NCBI GenBank assembly: GCA_934047225.1
Contig: OW203987.1
Span: 1,825,501 to 1,889,500, forward strand
Reading direction: 5' to 3'
Length of the DNA: 64,000 bases
Source: Ypsolopha sequella
Lineage: Eukaryota > Arthropoda > Insecta > Lepidoptera > Ypsolophidae
This document shows, piece by piece, positions 44,801 through 55,246 of this stretch. Numbering within the stretch: position 1 is the first letter of the stretch; every line of letters starts with the position of its first letter. Made by a program: the position numbers and the translations under genes. The notes under the pieces are model-generated. The model was not told the origin of the DNA, did not search any database, and saw nothing but the letters and a program-made list of their open reading frames with translations.

Positions 44801-44810
44801 CCCAGGTCTA
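41807..44810 (-). mobile_element. Complete hAT transposon, 3004 bp, exact TSD, inside K
   Basis: CAGTAAAG lies on both sides (41799-41806 and 44811-44818). The ends TAGACCTGTGTCGATC and, as reverse complement of the right, TAGACCTGGGTCGATC differ at one base. Both ends carry many TGATTCGATC/GATCGAATCA repeats. It encodes one intact transposase. Because the duplication is perfect and the gene open, insertion is recent. Confidence 0.96.
42132..44075 (-). CDS. hAT transposase (ZBED-like), intact
   Basis: 647 codons from the ATG at 44075. A BED zinc finger occupies about residues 8-52 (CDYCSKVISY and then HIKKLH). The catalytic core has CLTTDGWTSNSN near 218, VTDNAANIV near 285, CFAHTVNLVV near 303 and VVTRWNSTYDML near 366. 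The C-terminal dimerisation block is LCVTATSVPCERIFSKAG near 605, followed by SSLKPKKASQILFLN. The length is usual for ZBED/Tam3-like hAT enzymes. The frame fills the centre of the 3-kb element with about 270 bp and 735 bp of flanks. No damage is seen, so this copy could be active. Confidence 0.95.
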   Translation of the reverse strand: MSNLAKKKSHIWKHFSIINKDKAKCDYCSKVISYSGGGTGNLTRHIKKLHGTVSIEQPMTVEMREQPIQCVNPRPEPDTPVQTGTDPETIVSNPGLDVNCVPSTSTARETRFASSSEKQTRQAHVQSRIQNYAKSTRPLPVSKSKQLDEQIVKFIVKGYHSFAIVEEKEFKVLFYMILPTYTLPTRKTISSSLIPKLYESTKDKVLRLISEADAICLTTDGWTSNSNVSFVALTAHYIDKNTELKSFLLGCTQFDERHTAENLQNFLSSEVSYWDISHKIAGMVTDNAANIVAAVHLTTWRHFPCFAHTVNLVVQHGLNAIKEQLDQVKTIVQYFKHSSSANSRLRAMQAQMELPPLKLKQSVVTRWNSTYDMLARLLKIKDAVVSILAIEQPRLNTLTPDGWMLLQKCVEVLKIFYEVTEEMSAEKSVSISKVIVLVRIMKMHVEKYLTEGGPDKLVQLLRTLRDQLHDRFREIEGNVLAAEASFLDPRFKKHAFSSTDKYDQCLKSVQKKLCVLFKQNENSALTESTPATNYTESQHSTSSMWEVFDKEVENEIVRNPTAASIVELDKYLNEPLIKRTDDPLKWWNDRRHLYPHLYILMKRRLCVTATSVPCERIFSKAGMTITDKRSSLKPKKASQILFLNYNL

Positions 44811-45685
44811 CAGTAAAGCTAATTTCTTTTTTTCTCTACATCTGCGTTGGTAAATCCTGTTAGCTAGTTTGCTATTTTCTAATTTTTTCTTGTTTTTCAA
44901 CAGCTTAGCTCGTTTTATTTTGTATCTATTTTTGTCTCTCTCCCTTTCCTGCTCCAGAAATTTTTTTAACTTATCGGGGTCACTCTTTAGTTTCTCACGA
45001 CTCTTCCTAGCAGCAGCATCCATGCTGCAAAGAAAAAAAAAAAGAAAACATGAAAATATGCACTTTTATGTTAAGGCATACCATGAATTGCAAATTTTAA
45101 ACACTGATCAAAAATAATCATTTTTAGTGACGGGTATGACTTGTGACGGGTATGACAAGGTGAATTGATACAAACCAGCTAAAAGTAGGCTTTCTTCAAA
45201 CAGAAAGACACTTTCCATTATTCCACCACATAACCTCACTTTCCGAAAGCTGTTACATAGTAAAAGATTGTATAGAATATGCAACATTAACTTTTCTATG
45301 TATTCTGTGACGGGTCTGACGTAAATACCCGGGGGAATATAATCATTAGTATAATTATTGCTATTTACCTTAAAATATTCAGCTTTTGCAGAAGAAATTG
45401 ACGAGACTCGTAGCAACCAGGAGAAATAAAAATGGCGCGCCATTAGTGTGATTTTGACATTTATTAAAGTGTTGCCAATTGTGTAGTTTTTTGTACCGTT
45501 AGTAGCTTTTACGTTCTAATAGGTTCAAATGCAAATATTATGAAAATTTATTTAAAAGCATCCGTTTTTTTTTCTGGATTATGAAAGTTGATAATATATG
45601 GCTTATATAAATTGTGTTTTTATGACTATATTCGCAAATTATTTTTAATGCTATCTAGTATCGATTACCGCGGACCGAGCCATAG

Positions 45686-46010
45686 GAAGGCACGTATTTG
45701 GGCATTTTCACTTTCGGTTGCAGCGTGACGTATATGGAAGTGACGAAATAAAAAATCGTTTATTATGTCTTAAATATAGATAGTAACGTAGAAGATATAT
45801 GTTTGGTAGAAAGTGGTGATGTTTCTGACTAGTGACGGGCATCGGCGTCACTGGTGCGAGGGTTCCATAACCACGCTCAGACACCACTAATTGTATGTTA
45901 AAGGGCGATATTAGCAGCTGGAACAGGGGCCCATAAGCTGTCCCAGATTTATATTCTACAAATATCTTATATTCTACAAAATATAGTACAAAATGTCCTA
46001 CCAGACAATT
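45686..46010. other. Short spacer between elements K and S
   Basis: About 320 bp with no gene. It contains two TATTCTACAAA repeats near 45955 and 45971. Confidence 0.5.
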
Positions 46011-49000
46011 GAAGACATGAGTGGATGAAGGGGGCATGAAACAATGCAAACATTGAGAAAATGGGCAACAAAGTTTGGTTACATATTTTTTTGATATAAC
46101 GCTTTTTTGATTGTTTATTTAATAACTTGATATGTCAAATTATGGTAATTATACATACATACCGTTATGGAGAAAGAAAACTAAATAAAAGTGTAATTAT
46201 ACAAATTTATTGGAAAAAAAAGGTACATAACTCCTTCATTCATAGCTGAGTTAGTATCAACTTACAAATTTTAAGTATTAATGAATGAGATATCTAGCAT
46301 TAGAATGTAAGATGACTTTGATTTGTGCAACTGAATTCATACTGGAGACTCGATAAGTTGTCAGGACCAAGGTTCAATTACCCTTTTTGCGAAATACGAA
46401 AAATATTTTTTGTTCCCCTATACAAACTCAAGAACAACCCTGACTCAAATTTTATAGGAAGCCTCTAATTTATTTTGCGTATTTCACAGAAACGGTAAAT
46501 GAACCTTATTACTGGTGACTTACAAAGTCTCCAGTATGAATTTGGTTATATAAAGAAAAGTCACCTCGCATGAAAAAATGTTACAATTTACTGGGTTAAA
46601 CTTGACCGACAATATTTCGATAATAGTATTGATATTCTGGTTTTACAAATTTTATCTGTTCTTTAATATCAGCTTTCTTTTCTTCAGAAATTGTTCCGTA
46701 TTTTCTTCCAACACGTTCAACTTCAATAACATCTTCTACATCACCTCTTTTTTTTAATATATCTACCTTTCTAAATTTCATCATTTCATCATAACTTTCT
46801 TTATATAAGTAGGAACCGAATTCTTCTACCCTTATCCATTTAATTCCGTCCCTAAAACTAACTTTTTCATTGTTTGCATCTTTTTTTCTGTTTATTAAAT
46901 TGAGTTGATTTGTCAACTCGTTAATTTTACGAAAATGGTCCGTCATATCGATAACAACATTGTATCGAGATGCTTTGCATATAATCGCTCGGTATTGCTC
47001 AGCTGCGTATACTGCCTCATGCTTACGTAAGATCTTTTCAATGCGGGCAAAATCTCTGTCAGAGTCCAGATATGAATGTCCGACTTCGGGAAATTTGTGA
47101 TCAATGATTTTAAAATAGCCTTTCTTAATCATGTATTGGTAGAGTACTATCATATTAAAGTTTTTATTTTGTCCAGCACAGGAGTCCGACCATATAAGTA
47201 GATGATTTTTATTACGGCATGATTGGTCCACTTCAACAAATCTTAGTAACGCGCTAGCAACCTCAACACTACCACGGTCGGCTACGTCTTCTGTCCATGT
47301 GCAGCAGACAACTTTTTCTTTTGTCTGGTCAACAACGTGGATACCTAGATTATAAAACCAAATCTGGCGTAAATAGAATGCCTTAGATGTCGTAATTTTT
47401 GGGAGTGGCATAGTCTGTTGTAAATCTATTGTTAGGTATATCAAACTACTTTCGTCTTTAGGTTTCTTTTTATCAGTTTCCATTGCTTTAAAAGCGGCTT
47501 CATAATTTAATTTATGCTCTTCATTAGAATTTCCAGCATCACAAGTTGCACATGTGTCACTCTTGGGGTAACCAAAGGACAGATTAAATTCAGTTACGAA
47601 AACTTTATTGTATGTACATTTCTTTATATGATAGTTTTTAGGTAGTTTCTCCTCCTCACAAATCTTTATATAAAGTTTGTGCATTTTGGTGACATTTAAA
47701 ATTGGTGACAAATAAAGTTTGTGTATATTTTTGTTACGCGAGTAGTGAGATTGTTCGGCAGGGAAGCTTGATATATGTAGTTTTATGCGTTCCTTAACCT
47801 CCTCGTCCATTTTATGAGGGCGATTATTGTGCCTGCCTCTTTTATCTGGAATTGGAGCGGAAGCACCACTCTTGATTTTATCGATTATAATATCTACCTT
47901 CTTACGCGATATTTGAAACAGACCACACAAGCCCAGTTTGCAAACTTCCTTTGTTATGCCTTTGTGTTTAATGAAGTATTTGAAAGTGACAGACTTATTT
48001 TTTTTGGCGTTAGTACGATGTCGCGCTACAGGTTTACTAACTATGCAATTGAACAGTAAAGCGTTTTTACTATTTATATCTAGAATATAAAAATCTTGTA
48101 GAATCGACTGTCTTTCTTCGGTATCAAATTTGCTAGAACAATCCATCCTACAGTTTTCATGACAAAGTATCTCTTCTTTTATTGTTTTTTTTGGAATTAC
48201 CTTATTTTTATAGGACAAGTATTCTTCCCCTCTCTCTCTTGCTAAGGCTGCTGCTTTTTTTTTCCATTTCTCTTCATTTCTTGGTCGTTTTTTCGATTTA
48301 TTTTCTTTGGGGGGGAACTGTTTACGTTTACGGGATGCAACGGGGATTTCTTCTACAACGCTCTCTTCTATAACACTTCTTTCTTCGTTTTGCTGACTTT
48401 CCCTTCTCGTTGGTTGTGCGTGGCTCGCATCTATAACTGGGATTTCTTCTATAACGCTCTCTTCCACTACGCTTCTTTCTATGTTTTGCTGACTTTCTCT
48501 TACCGGTGTTTGTGCGTAGTTTGCATCTATAACATTGCTACTGAAACTGGTTTCTGTATCAGATGGGAAGTTTTCGGGGATAAAGACATCATTACTGCCT
48601 GAAGAAAAATCGGAAATTTCAACACTTTCATGCCCGTTTTCATGTAGATTTAATAATGGAACAATATTTAGATCGGTGAAGTGTTTTTTATTTCTCAAAG
48701 AATGGGGTGTATACGAGTCTAATGTTTCTTCGTCTGAGGGTTCTATAATATCCAAATTTTCGGTATTCAGCAAAGTGTTAGTCTCGTCTGCTAGAATTAA
48801 ATTTGGAAGTAGAGATTGCGATTGCAAAGTGGCAGATTCTGGGTCCTCATAATTTAAACATTCGTTATAATCGATTAAAGTCGATAGTGTACCATCCAAG
48901 TTCTGATTATTTTCATTTTTGTTCAACAAAATATTATTTTTACATGCATCGGCTGACGTACTTTTCCCATCTGTAAAAGAAAAGTTAACAATAGTACTTA

Positions 49001-50190
49001 ATTTTCATGATCGAAAAAGGTAATTCAACAGACTGAGAATAGCCCCCATGGACGCGGCTTAGTGAAGGAAAATTAAATGTTGTGAGAGATGACAGCAAAT
49101 TGAGTATAGATACTTTGCAACGTGTAAAACGTGTATTCACTTTGACATCATATCAATATTTAAGAATTATCTAATAAGATCAATTTAAATGCATTAATAA
49201 TTAGTTTTTGAACGAATTTTATTGCAAAATTATTTTTCATAAACACAACTTAGAAGTTGCATGTGTCAAGTCCGCGAAACCGACATACCTACTACCGGAC
49301 TAGGTGTGATAATGTTACAACAAATAAATATTTTGAATTTGAATTTGAAAGAAAAACTAAAATTGCGTTTTTTTAAAGATCATTTTCGTCTAAAGCAGTA
49401 ATAATCAATGAATTTGAAGTCACATTCAGAGGTTTCAAAAACTGGACTTTCACGATTTCCAAGTTGTGTCGTACTATACCACTTTTTTACCACACGTTGT
49501 AGAAAAACTATTCATTTACATTCCTGAATGTAAATCTAGAAAATACTCGCAATTTTGTATGAATTTAAATCTGGTACCTAGTTAAATAAAGTAATTTATA
49601 AAGATATAAAACTTACCCTTGTTGATGGTTTTGAGGTTAGAATCGACATTATTTTGGCAATCATTATCGTTTATATCACACGAAGTAGAAGGGTTTATTG
49701 CAGATTCTAGAAGTCGTCTAGCTCTTGTCATTTTCGTAACACTTTTATTATTGAACATTATGTACTTGTTTTTACTAAAATAAACAAAAAAGAAGCACTC
49801 ATGACGTGCGTGTCACACATGACGCGGCAGAACTGAACACGATGCGATATGAATGAAAGAGACAAGTACACGACATAACACCTTCATTCATAACACCGCA
49901 GCGCGACCATTCGTTCGCTTGCACTTGTCTCCTTTATCCGCTCCAGAAAAACAAGACTTGAATAATTTTAAATGAAAGAATATGCTAAGTGCCCATAACC
50001 CTTTCATTCACGGCGATTATCATTTTATACTCGTACATAACTCCTTCATCAATTATTATTTCTAAAACAAAACTTCAAATGCGTTGGAATAAGGTCTAAT
50101 ATAGTTAGTATGTACATAACACCTTCATCCAATGTAAAAACTGAAAAATCTTTAAAATGTTACATAACCCCTTCATCAACTCATGTCTTC
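46011..50190 (-). mobile_element. 4.2-kb DNA transposon 'S', AATT TSD, possibly Sola-like
   Basis: The ends GAAGACATGAGTGGATGAAG and, from the right, GAAGACATGAGTTGATGAAG are inverted repeats extending about 30 bp. AATT flanks both (46007-46010, 50191-50194). The motif ACATAACNCCTTCAT occurs at 46225, 49873, 50035, 50114 and 50162, with a variant at 49993. One two-exon transposase gene fills the centre. Sola superfamily elements make 4-bp duplications, and the transposase motifs seem compatible, but this family name is a suggestion. Confidence 0.85.
46596..49758 (-). CDS. DDE-like transposase of element S, two exons
   Basis: Exon 1 is 49758-49617 (starting MFNNKSVTKMTRARRLLE) and exon 2 is 48970-46596, joined GT/AG in phase 1 to give 838 residues without a stop. 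The N-terminal third is acidic and has two near-copies of a segment around SQQNIERSVVEESVIEEIPV. It is followed by a basic KRKQFPPKENKSKKRPRNEE stretch. Cys pairs (CHENCRMDC) and a helix-turn-helix-like region (LFQISRKKVDIIIDKIK) come next, then CATCDAGNSNEEH. Likely catalytic residues lie in LTIDLQQTMPLPK, WSDSCAGQNKNF and GHSYLDSDRDFARIEK. This D-D-D/E layout recurs in uncharacterised insect transposases. The frame is intact, so the element may be autonomous. Confidence 0.85.
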
Positions 50191-50194
50191 AATT

Positions 50195-51837
50195 GTATGA
50201 TGACCTCATCAGCTAGTCCTCGCACGAACTCCTTCCGCACGTGGACTCCAAGGCGTTCCGGTGCTGTGACACGTTGCTCACCTCCACGGAGAACCTAAAC
50301 ACAACCCACCTACACCTGGATGCATCCAAACCCAGAAGAAATGGTAATTGACAAGTCCACTTGTTGCACACCGCGTGTATATAGGTTATGTCGCACACAC
50401 AGGAAATACACTGAAAGTGGCCTTCACGCCAAAATATTGTCAGACCCTGACCCAATAATGTTTTTTACGATGTCCACATCGATTTCCCTTGTATTAAGCC
50501 GTTAATATCCCAAATAAAGTGGTCGACCGCGACCCTTTCCAAAATTCCGTCCTATCCGAGGTTTTTGACAGCTCCAAGTGAGAGAAGTGTTACCACACAC
50601 AAAAAACAGTATCGTCGACCGAACACTCGACAGATGCGTTCTAAAAATATACATTTTATTCATAACATATATGTAGGATTCATAATATATATATATGTCA
50701 GCATAAATATTTTAAAGTATTGAACAAAACTGTTTTTTTTGTGGAAGGTATGAAACCCACTGCTCCGTTACGTCACGAAATGTTTTAGGCTGTAAATTGA
50801 TAAGGCGAGTTTAAAGTAGGCAAAGAATTTATTATAAAAGAATGCAAACTTAAACATTATTTTAAAATAATAATCAAATGAAAGAAAACCATTTTAAGTA
50901 CGAAAATATTACGTGTAATTGTTCCATAACGTCACTTTTCGATTCAAACCACTTCTTGTTTTTCTGTACGCTATTTATACGGCAAACTTTACACAAGCAA
51001 TTACAATTTATTAAATATAAAGAATTAAAAGCAAATCCAGGTAGAATAGAAACATTTAAAGTACCTGGAATACTCAAGCAATCACGTTAAATTTTCACTC
51101 CCTAAAATATTGGGACAGTGACGTTAATGGAATCTTATGTTACGTTAGTGGAAAGGTAAGGCACGTTCTACATAGTGGTCAAAATGTATAGGTATCGGAG
51201 TCTCACTAACAGTCTTAAAATATGATATATAATGATAATGAGATGACGACTAACATGATAAATTATCAATAATTTAATGCTTCTTTGTGGGAAACTAATG
51301 TCGTCTGTGACGAGCTTAAACAGTCTTCTATACTAAAACAGTCTTACCTAAAATTATGTTATACATCTACACAAAGTAACAATATTAGGTTTCCTTTGGA
51401 TACATCACATTATCAAAGAGATGTAAGCTACTTAGCTAATCAGTCTGAATCTTCTATCATGAGCTTAATAATTACACTTATTTCTTAAATCTAGTATAAA
51501 ATAACAAAATGAGATTTCCGTAAGGCACTTATATCACTTTATAACACCAAATAACAAAATTAGGTTTCCTTGAGCTATCTAATCAGTCTGAATCATCTTT
51601 GACGTTAAATATATATATATATATATTTTATATCTAGGCAATGAAATCTTACAACATTTAAAAATAAAAAACAATAATAAATTGAGATTAACTAGCAATT
51701 GTAGATGAGAGCATTCGTTTTGTGAATTTAGAAAGCTAACATTTGTTGTGTAACAGTGGCATTCATTATTTAAGCTAAAAGTTTTATGATCATATATCCG
51801 TTAGTTATATATATAACATCCTTTAGGATTTTTATAA
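50195..51837. other. Spacer and 3' side of the second HGKG locus
   Basis: No gene was recognised. The ACGTCAC/ACGTTA-type strings CCGTTACGTCACG (50763), CCATAACGTCAC (50926), GTGACGTTAATGG (51119) and GTTACGTTAGTGG (51139) form a family of similar sites. By analogy with element K they may be subterminal sites of the element carrying the 51.8-55.2 kb genes. Element ends were not found. Confidence 0.4.
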
Positions 51838-53150
51838 CTAAGCATCTAAACAAACAGAGCAAATGTAATCATTTGTTTCATATGACCCACTGCACACATT
51901 ACAAACAAAGATCTTGCAAATCATACATTTCGTTCGCGAGTATAGTGAACTGTGCATATTGCAAACATAGCACAGGAATGTGTTGGAATTGGATGATTGA
52001 GTTGAACTTTGAGTAGTAGCTGTAAGTTTTGATAAGTTTTTAACGTTCTTAATCGGTAGTGGTTTTAAGATTTTAGAAGGCGAAGGTGATGCTGGTTGAA
52101 ACACTTCGTCTTGTAATTTCGTATTTTGAACCGAGGTTTGAGTAAATGGGGAAGAGCTTATTGTGGAACTACTACGAATAACAACGTTACTTAAGATTTT
52201 AATTGGTGGTTTTGACACAGGTTTTAGAATTTTAAACTTTTTATCAGCAGAATGTTTAACATTTTCAACTTTCACTGGTTTTAGAAATTCGACTTTTTTG
52301 GCAGGAGACGGCTTTACATTTTCCGCTTTTTTAGGATAAGGAATGTCTTCAACATCAATTTTAGGCGATGGTGGTTGAAACTGTGTGATTGGTAGTAGTT
52401 GTGTCTTTTGGTCTTGAGTTTGTGGAGAGATGGCAATTGTGGCATCGTTAGGGTAAGCAAGAGCGTTTTTTAGAGGCTTTGAAGTTTCGACATTGCTGGC
52501 AAGAGATGGTTTTAAAAATTTGGCTTTTTTGGCAGGAGGCGGCTTTACATTTTCCGCTTTTTTAGGATAAGGAATGTCTTCAACGTTAACTTTAGGCTTT
52601 ACATTTTCCGCTTTTTTAGGATAAGGAATGTCTTCAACGTTAACTTTAGGCGATGGTGGTTCAAACTGTGTGATTGGTAGTAGCTGTGTCTTTTGGTCTT
52701 GAGTTTGTGGAGAGATGGTAATTGTGGCATCGTTAGGGTAAGCAAGAGCGTTTTTTAGAGGCTTTGAAGTTTCGACATTGCTGGCAAGAGATGGTTTTAG
52801 AATTTTGACTTTTTTGGCAGGAGATGGACTGATTTTAGATGAAGCGATAGGTGATGATGGTTTTGACTGTTTATTTGGCTGAAAGTCTGTCTTTTGTTCC
52901 GAGCCTTGAATTACTGGAGAAGAACTATTCATAGTATCACTAATACTAACGATTGGCGCAATAGAACAAAAAGGTGGAGCCAATTTGATTTCCATTAAAT
53001 CATCAATCTCACTCGAAAGAATACAGTCATCAGAAAATAGAGGTATTGACACATCAACTTGAGACAAAACGGGATCATTTTGTGTTTCTAACTGGACGTT
53101 CGTTCGTTCGTTAGGCAAAGCAAGTTGTGATGTAAATGTTGACAGTTTCT
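51838..53150 (-). CDS. Second frame of the HGKG locus: repeat-rich tail with Cys cluster
   Basis: The frame is open from about 53150 to the stop at 51838 (about 435 codons) but lacks a suitable ATG at its start. It overlaps the end of the upstream frame by about a dozen codons in the +1 phase. It is therefore probably the C-terminal part of that protein, reached by a frame change. It is Pro/Ser/Lys rich with two long internal repeats, each carrying KPSLASNVETSKPLKNALAY and ending VEDIPYPKKAENVKP; the latter part is present three times. The C-terminus has eight cysteines in CYVCN, KCMICKIFVCNVC and ICSVC, a PHD/zinc-ribbon-like spacing. A simple indel in a dead copy is the alternative. Confidence 0.6.
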
Positions 53151-55246
53151 AAAGGTCTTGAATCATAATTATCACAGGTAGCGAAAGGTATTACGTGAAA
53201 TTCTCTGTTTTCATGTATTTCCATTTTTGTATTTTGGGCAAAGTTGATATCAACCGGCAAATCTTGTACGTTTGGTGAAGGGTCGGGAACAAGTTTTTGT
53301 ATTTTGGGATTGTAGCAATGGCACAAGCCACGCTCTTCGCCAGAAAAGCAACCAAGTTGTCTGTGTTTTATTTTGTGTGGTCCGGCAGTAATTATCTGGT
53401 GAATTTGCATGGTGCCAGGCACAGCCAGAATGTTGTTTGGCAACAACGTTGACATATTTTCGATTTCTTCATTAGTAATCAAAAAACATGCAGATTTTAT
53501 GCGACCTTCTAAATTTTTAAGAGCGTCGGCTGCATTGGTTATATCATTGCCATATCGGACTCTTTGGTCAAGCAATCTCTTAACTGCACCCCCAATGCCA
53601 TCGGCCACACTCTTTCCATGGCCGGCTTCGGAATACGACAGAGTAGAATATGACAACTTGAGTTTCGGTGTCAACAGACTCAGTAGATAGAAATTTTTCT
53701 TCTGGCGATATTGACTACAAGGTCCATCCGAATAAAAATGAACAACACTGACATTTGGGTTGATGCGCTTCGCTAATTTTAAAACGGGAATTAGGTGCGC
53801 CCAAAACGCATGAGGTTCATGGCAATTGTTGTCAGATATTGTGACAAACGACTGGCTTTTGTCTTTGGTGTAAATAACTCCGCAGTGCAAAGTTATAGCT
53901 TGCTTTGAGGCTCCGAAGTGCATGGATTGTACTTCTTCTCCTAGCTTGCACTCAAAATTTTCAGAAAAGTCGACCAATATAAGCACTTCGTTGTCTTGTA
54001 AATTATTAACGCATAACTGATATTGCTGTTGCTGTCTTTTCCAATTGTAGTAATGAGTTTTGAATAATGGGATTTCCTTCTGAAGTTCTGAAATAAGATC
54101 GGCAACCTTACCTCGGTGTACTTGTTTTACAGTTTTTTTTGTCGTAACTTGCTTTTGTGCCCTTTCGTAAGTGTGGTCGACTCTACCCCATCTATACCAC
54201 GTGATATCGTCGTTTAATTTTTCTCTATTTACAGCTACAGCTGGTGTCCTGAATTTGTTACATTTGTTATACATGCATTCATAAGACTTGATGTCACAAG
54301 ACGTCGCTATAAGCAATTCTTTGATATCTTTGAATTGTATGACCGAATAGCGTCTCAGTGCATTGAAGATGAATTCAAAATTGCTGTGTTTAATGCATAG
54401 ACATGTGTTTCGCGACGCAGCTGTGGGTGAAAGGACGTAAAAAGGTTTATATTTGAAAAAAGTTGTAAAACCGTAATTTCCGCCTTGTTTTTTGTAAATC
54501 TTGTACAGGTTCTGAAGAGTATCCACCAGGTATCTTCTCTGTTTCTTCTGTTTCTTCATGGTTTTACATTCTTTTTTCCCTGCGGTGATTCGACTTACAT
54601 CATCTCTTAAATAGAAATTCTCTACTTCTGATTTGGCTTTTTGGTCGCATCTCTTGCCCTTACTACTGAACCGAATGCTCGATTTCAGACCCAAAGTTTT
54701 GTAACCTGTTCCATGTTTTTTGGAGATTTCTTTAATGATGCGTTTTACTTTTTGTTGTTTAATAGCACTATATGCATCACGTGCAGTAACTTCTAAAACT
54801 TCATTTCGAGCTAGTAACTTAAGCTTCTCATCTTTGAGCAAATTAACTTCAGTTTTGTGACTATTTCCGAGTCTTTGTATTCTTTTTCGTAAAGATGCAA
54901 TAGTACTTTCAAGTTCTTGTATTTTATGTATAGCCTTATTGTATGCCTTACAAACTCTTCTGTGTTTAATTTTTAAGTTGCGTGATTTTTTGTCTACTTT
55001 TGGTGCATCATTTGAGGTAGATGGCTGAGCTAGCTGAGCATTTAACTTATTCTGTTTTTGTCTCCGTTTTTGTCGTCTCCATAGCTCTCTTGTTTTCTTT
55101 TGTTGCTCTTCAGTCATTTCTGTTATCTTTTTTGTATGTTTTTTAAGCCTTTCTAATGACTTCTTTTTCTGCGCTTCATATTTTTCCTTATTTTGTTTTA
55201 CTTTTTCTCGGTACCGTTTCGCCCGTTCTGCTGGCGTGAGAGCCAT
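53111..55246 (-). CDS. HGKG-family transposase-like protein, 711 codons
   Basis: ATG at 55246. Residues 1-160 are basic and coiled-coil-like (TPAERAKRYREKVKQNKEKY). The central part has NTCLCIKHSNFEFIFNALRR and a Cys cluster (SCDIKSYECMYNKCNKF). Putative catalytic motifs are VDFSENF near 424, HFYSDGPCSQYRQKKNFY near 507 and EAGHGKSVADGIGGAVKR near 543. These align in order with the transposase of element K (IDFAENF, FSEGCAAQF, HGKGAVDGLGA). The acidic residues give a plausible D-D-E nuclease triad. The frame ends at TAA (53111), overlapping the next frame. It is known to me only as an uncharacterised, repeated protein of animals; transposase function is inferred. Confidence 0.75.
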   Translation of the reverse strand: MALTPAERAKRYREKVKQNKEKYEAQKKKSLERLKKHTKKITEMTEEQQKKTRELWRRQKRRQKQNKLNAQLAQPSTSNDAPKVDKKSRNLKIKHRRVCKAYNKAIHKIQELESTIASLRKRIQRLGNSHKTEVNLLKDEKLKLLARNEVLEVTARDAYSAIKQQKVKRIIKEISKKHGTGYKTLGLKSSIRFSSKGKRCDQKAKSEVENFYLRDDVSRITAGKKECKTMKKQKKQRRYLVDTLQNLYKIYKKQGGNYGFTTFFKYKPFYVLSPTAASRNTCLCIKHSNFEFIFNALRRYSVIQFKDIKELLIATSCDIKSYECMYNKCNKFRTPAVAVNREKLNDDITWYRWGRVDHTYERAQKQVTTKKTVKQVHRGKVADLISELQKEIPLFKTHYYNWKRQQQQYQLCVNNLQDNEVLILVDFSENFECKLGEEVQSMHFGASKQAITLHCGVIYTKDKSQSFVTISDNNCHEPHAFWAHLIPVLKLAKRINPNVSVVHFYSDGPCSQYRQKKNFYLLSLLTPKLKLSYSTLSYSEAGHGKSVADGIGGAVKRLLDQRVRYGNDITNAADALKNLEGRIKSACFLITNEEIENMSTLLPNNILAVPGTMQIHQIITAGPHKIKHRQLGCFSGEERGLCHCYNPKIQKLVPDPSPNVQDLPVDINFAQNTKMEIHENREFHVIPFATCDNYDSRPLETVNIYITTCFA

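Larger units (their letters stand above)
39522..45023 (-). pseudogene. Transposase of element K, split by a hAT and with one stop
   Basis: Coding order is 45023-44811, then (after the hAT and one TSD copy) 41798-39522, 830 codons in one frame. The N-terminus is a highly basic helical region (REKLKSDPDKLKKFLEQERE) like that of the 55.2-kb homologue. The middle has a Cys cluster (CDTDNEQCMTGKCQSC), IDFAENF near 40925 and FSEGCAAQFKNRY near 40675. HGKGAVDGLGAVAKRK near 40560 completes a likely D-D/E-H/E core. Then come an acidic Lys/Glu/Ser spacer and a C-terminal beta-rich domain (DFVLVKLP, EYRYAGIVD, AENDISDV) ending DVFEK. A single in-frame TGA lies at 40725-40727. Function as a transposase is inferred from the element structure. 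Confidence 0.8.
39052..45681 (-). mobile_element. 6.6-kb DNA transposon 'K' with HGKG-type transposase, ATAG TSD
   Basis: The left end GGGTCAGTCCGCGGTGA and the reverse complement of the right end GGCTCGGTCCGCGGTAA pair. ATAG flanks both (39048-39051, 45682-45685). The motif GTGACGGGTNTGAC occurs at 39065, 39233, 39421, 39443, 45127, 45143 and 45307, always on +. This suggests transposase-binding sites near both ends. The gene inside runs on - from 45023 to 39522 and is split by a hAT at 41807-44810. A 4-bp duplication is known for the Sola and Chapaev superfamilies; no CACTA-type end is present. Confidence 0.85.

Noticed and set aside
45708..46049. A 113-codon minus-strand frame
   Set aside because: It crosses the left end of element S and therefore cannot be an old gene; it has no domain.
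50878..51488. Short plus-strand frames between elements S and the second HGKG locus
   Set aside because: AT-rich, mutually overlapping on both strands and without similarity; more likely untranslated flank of a transposon.
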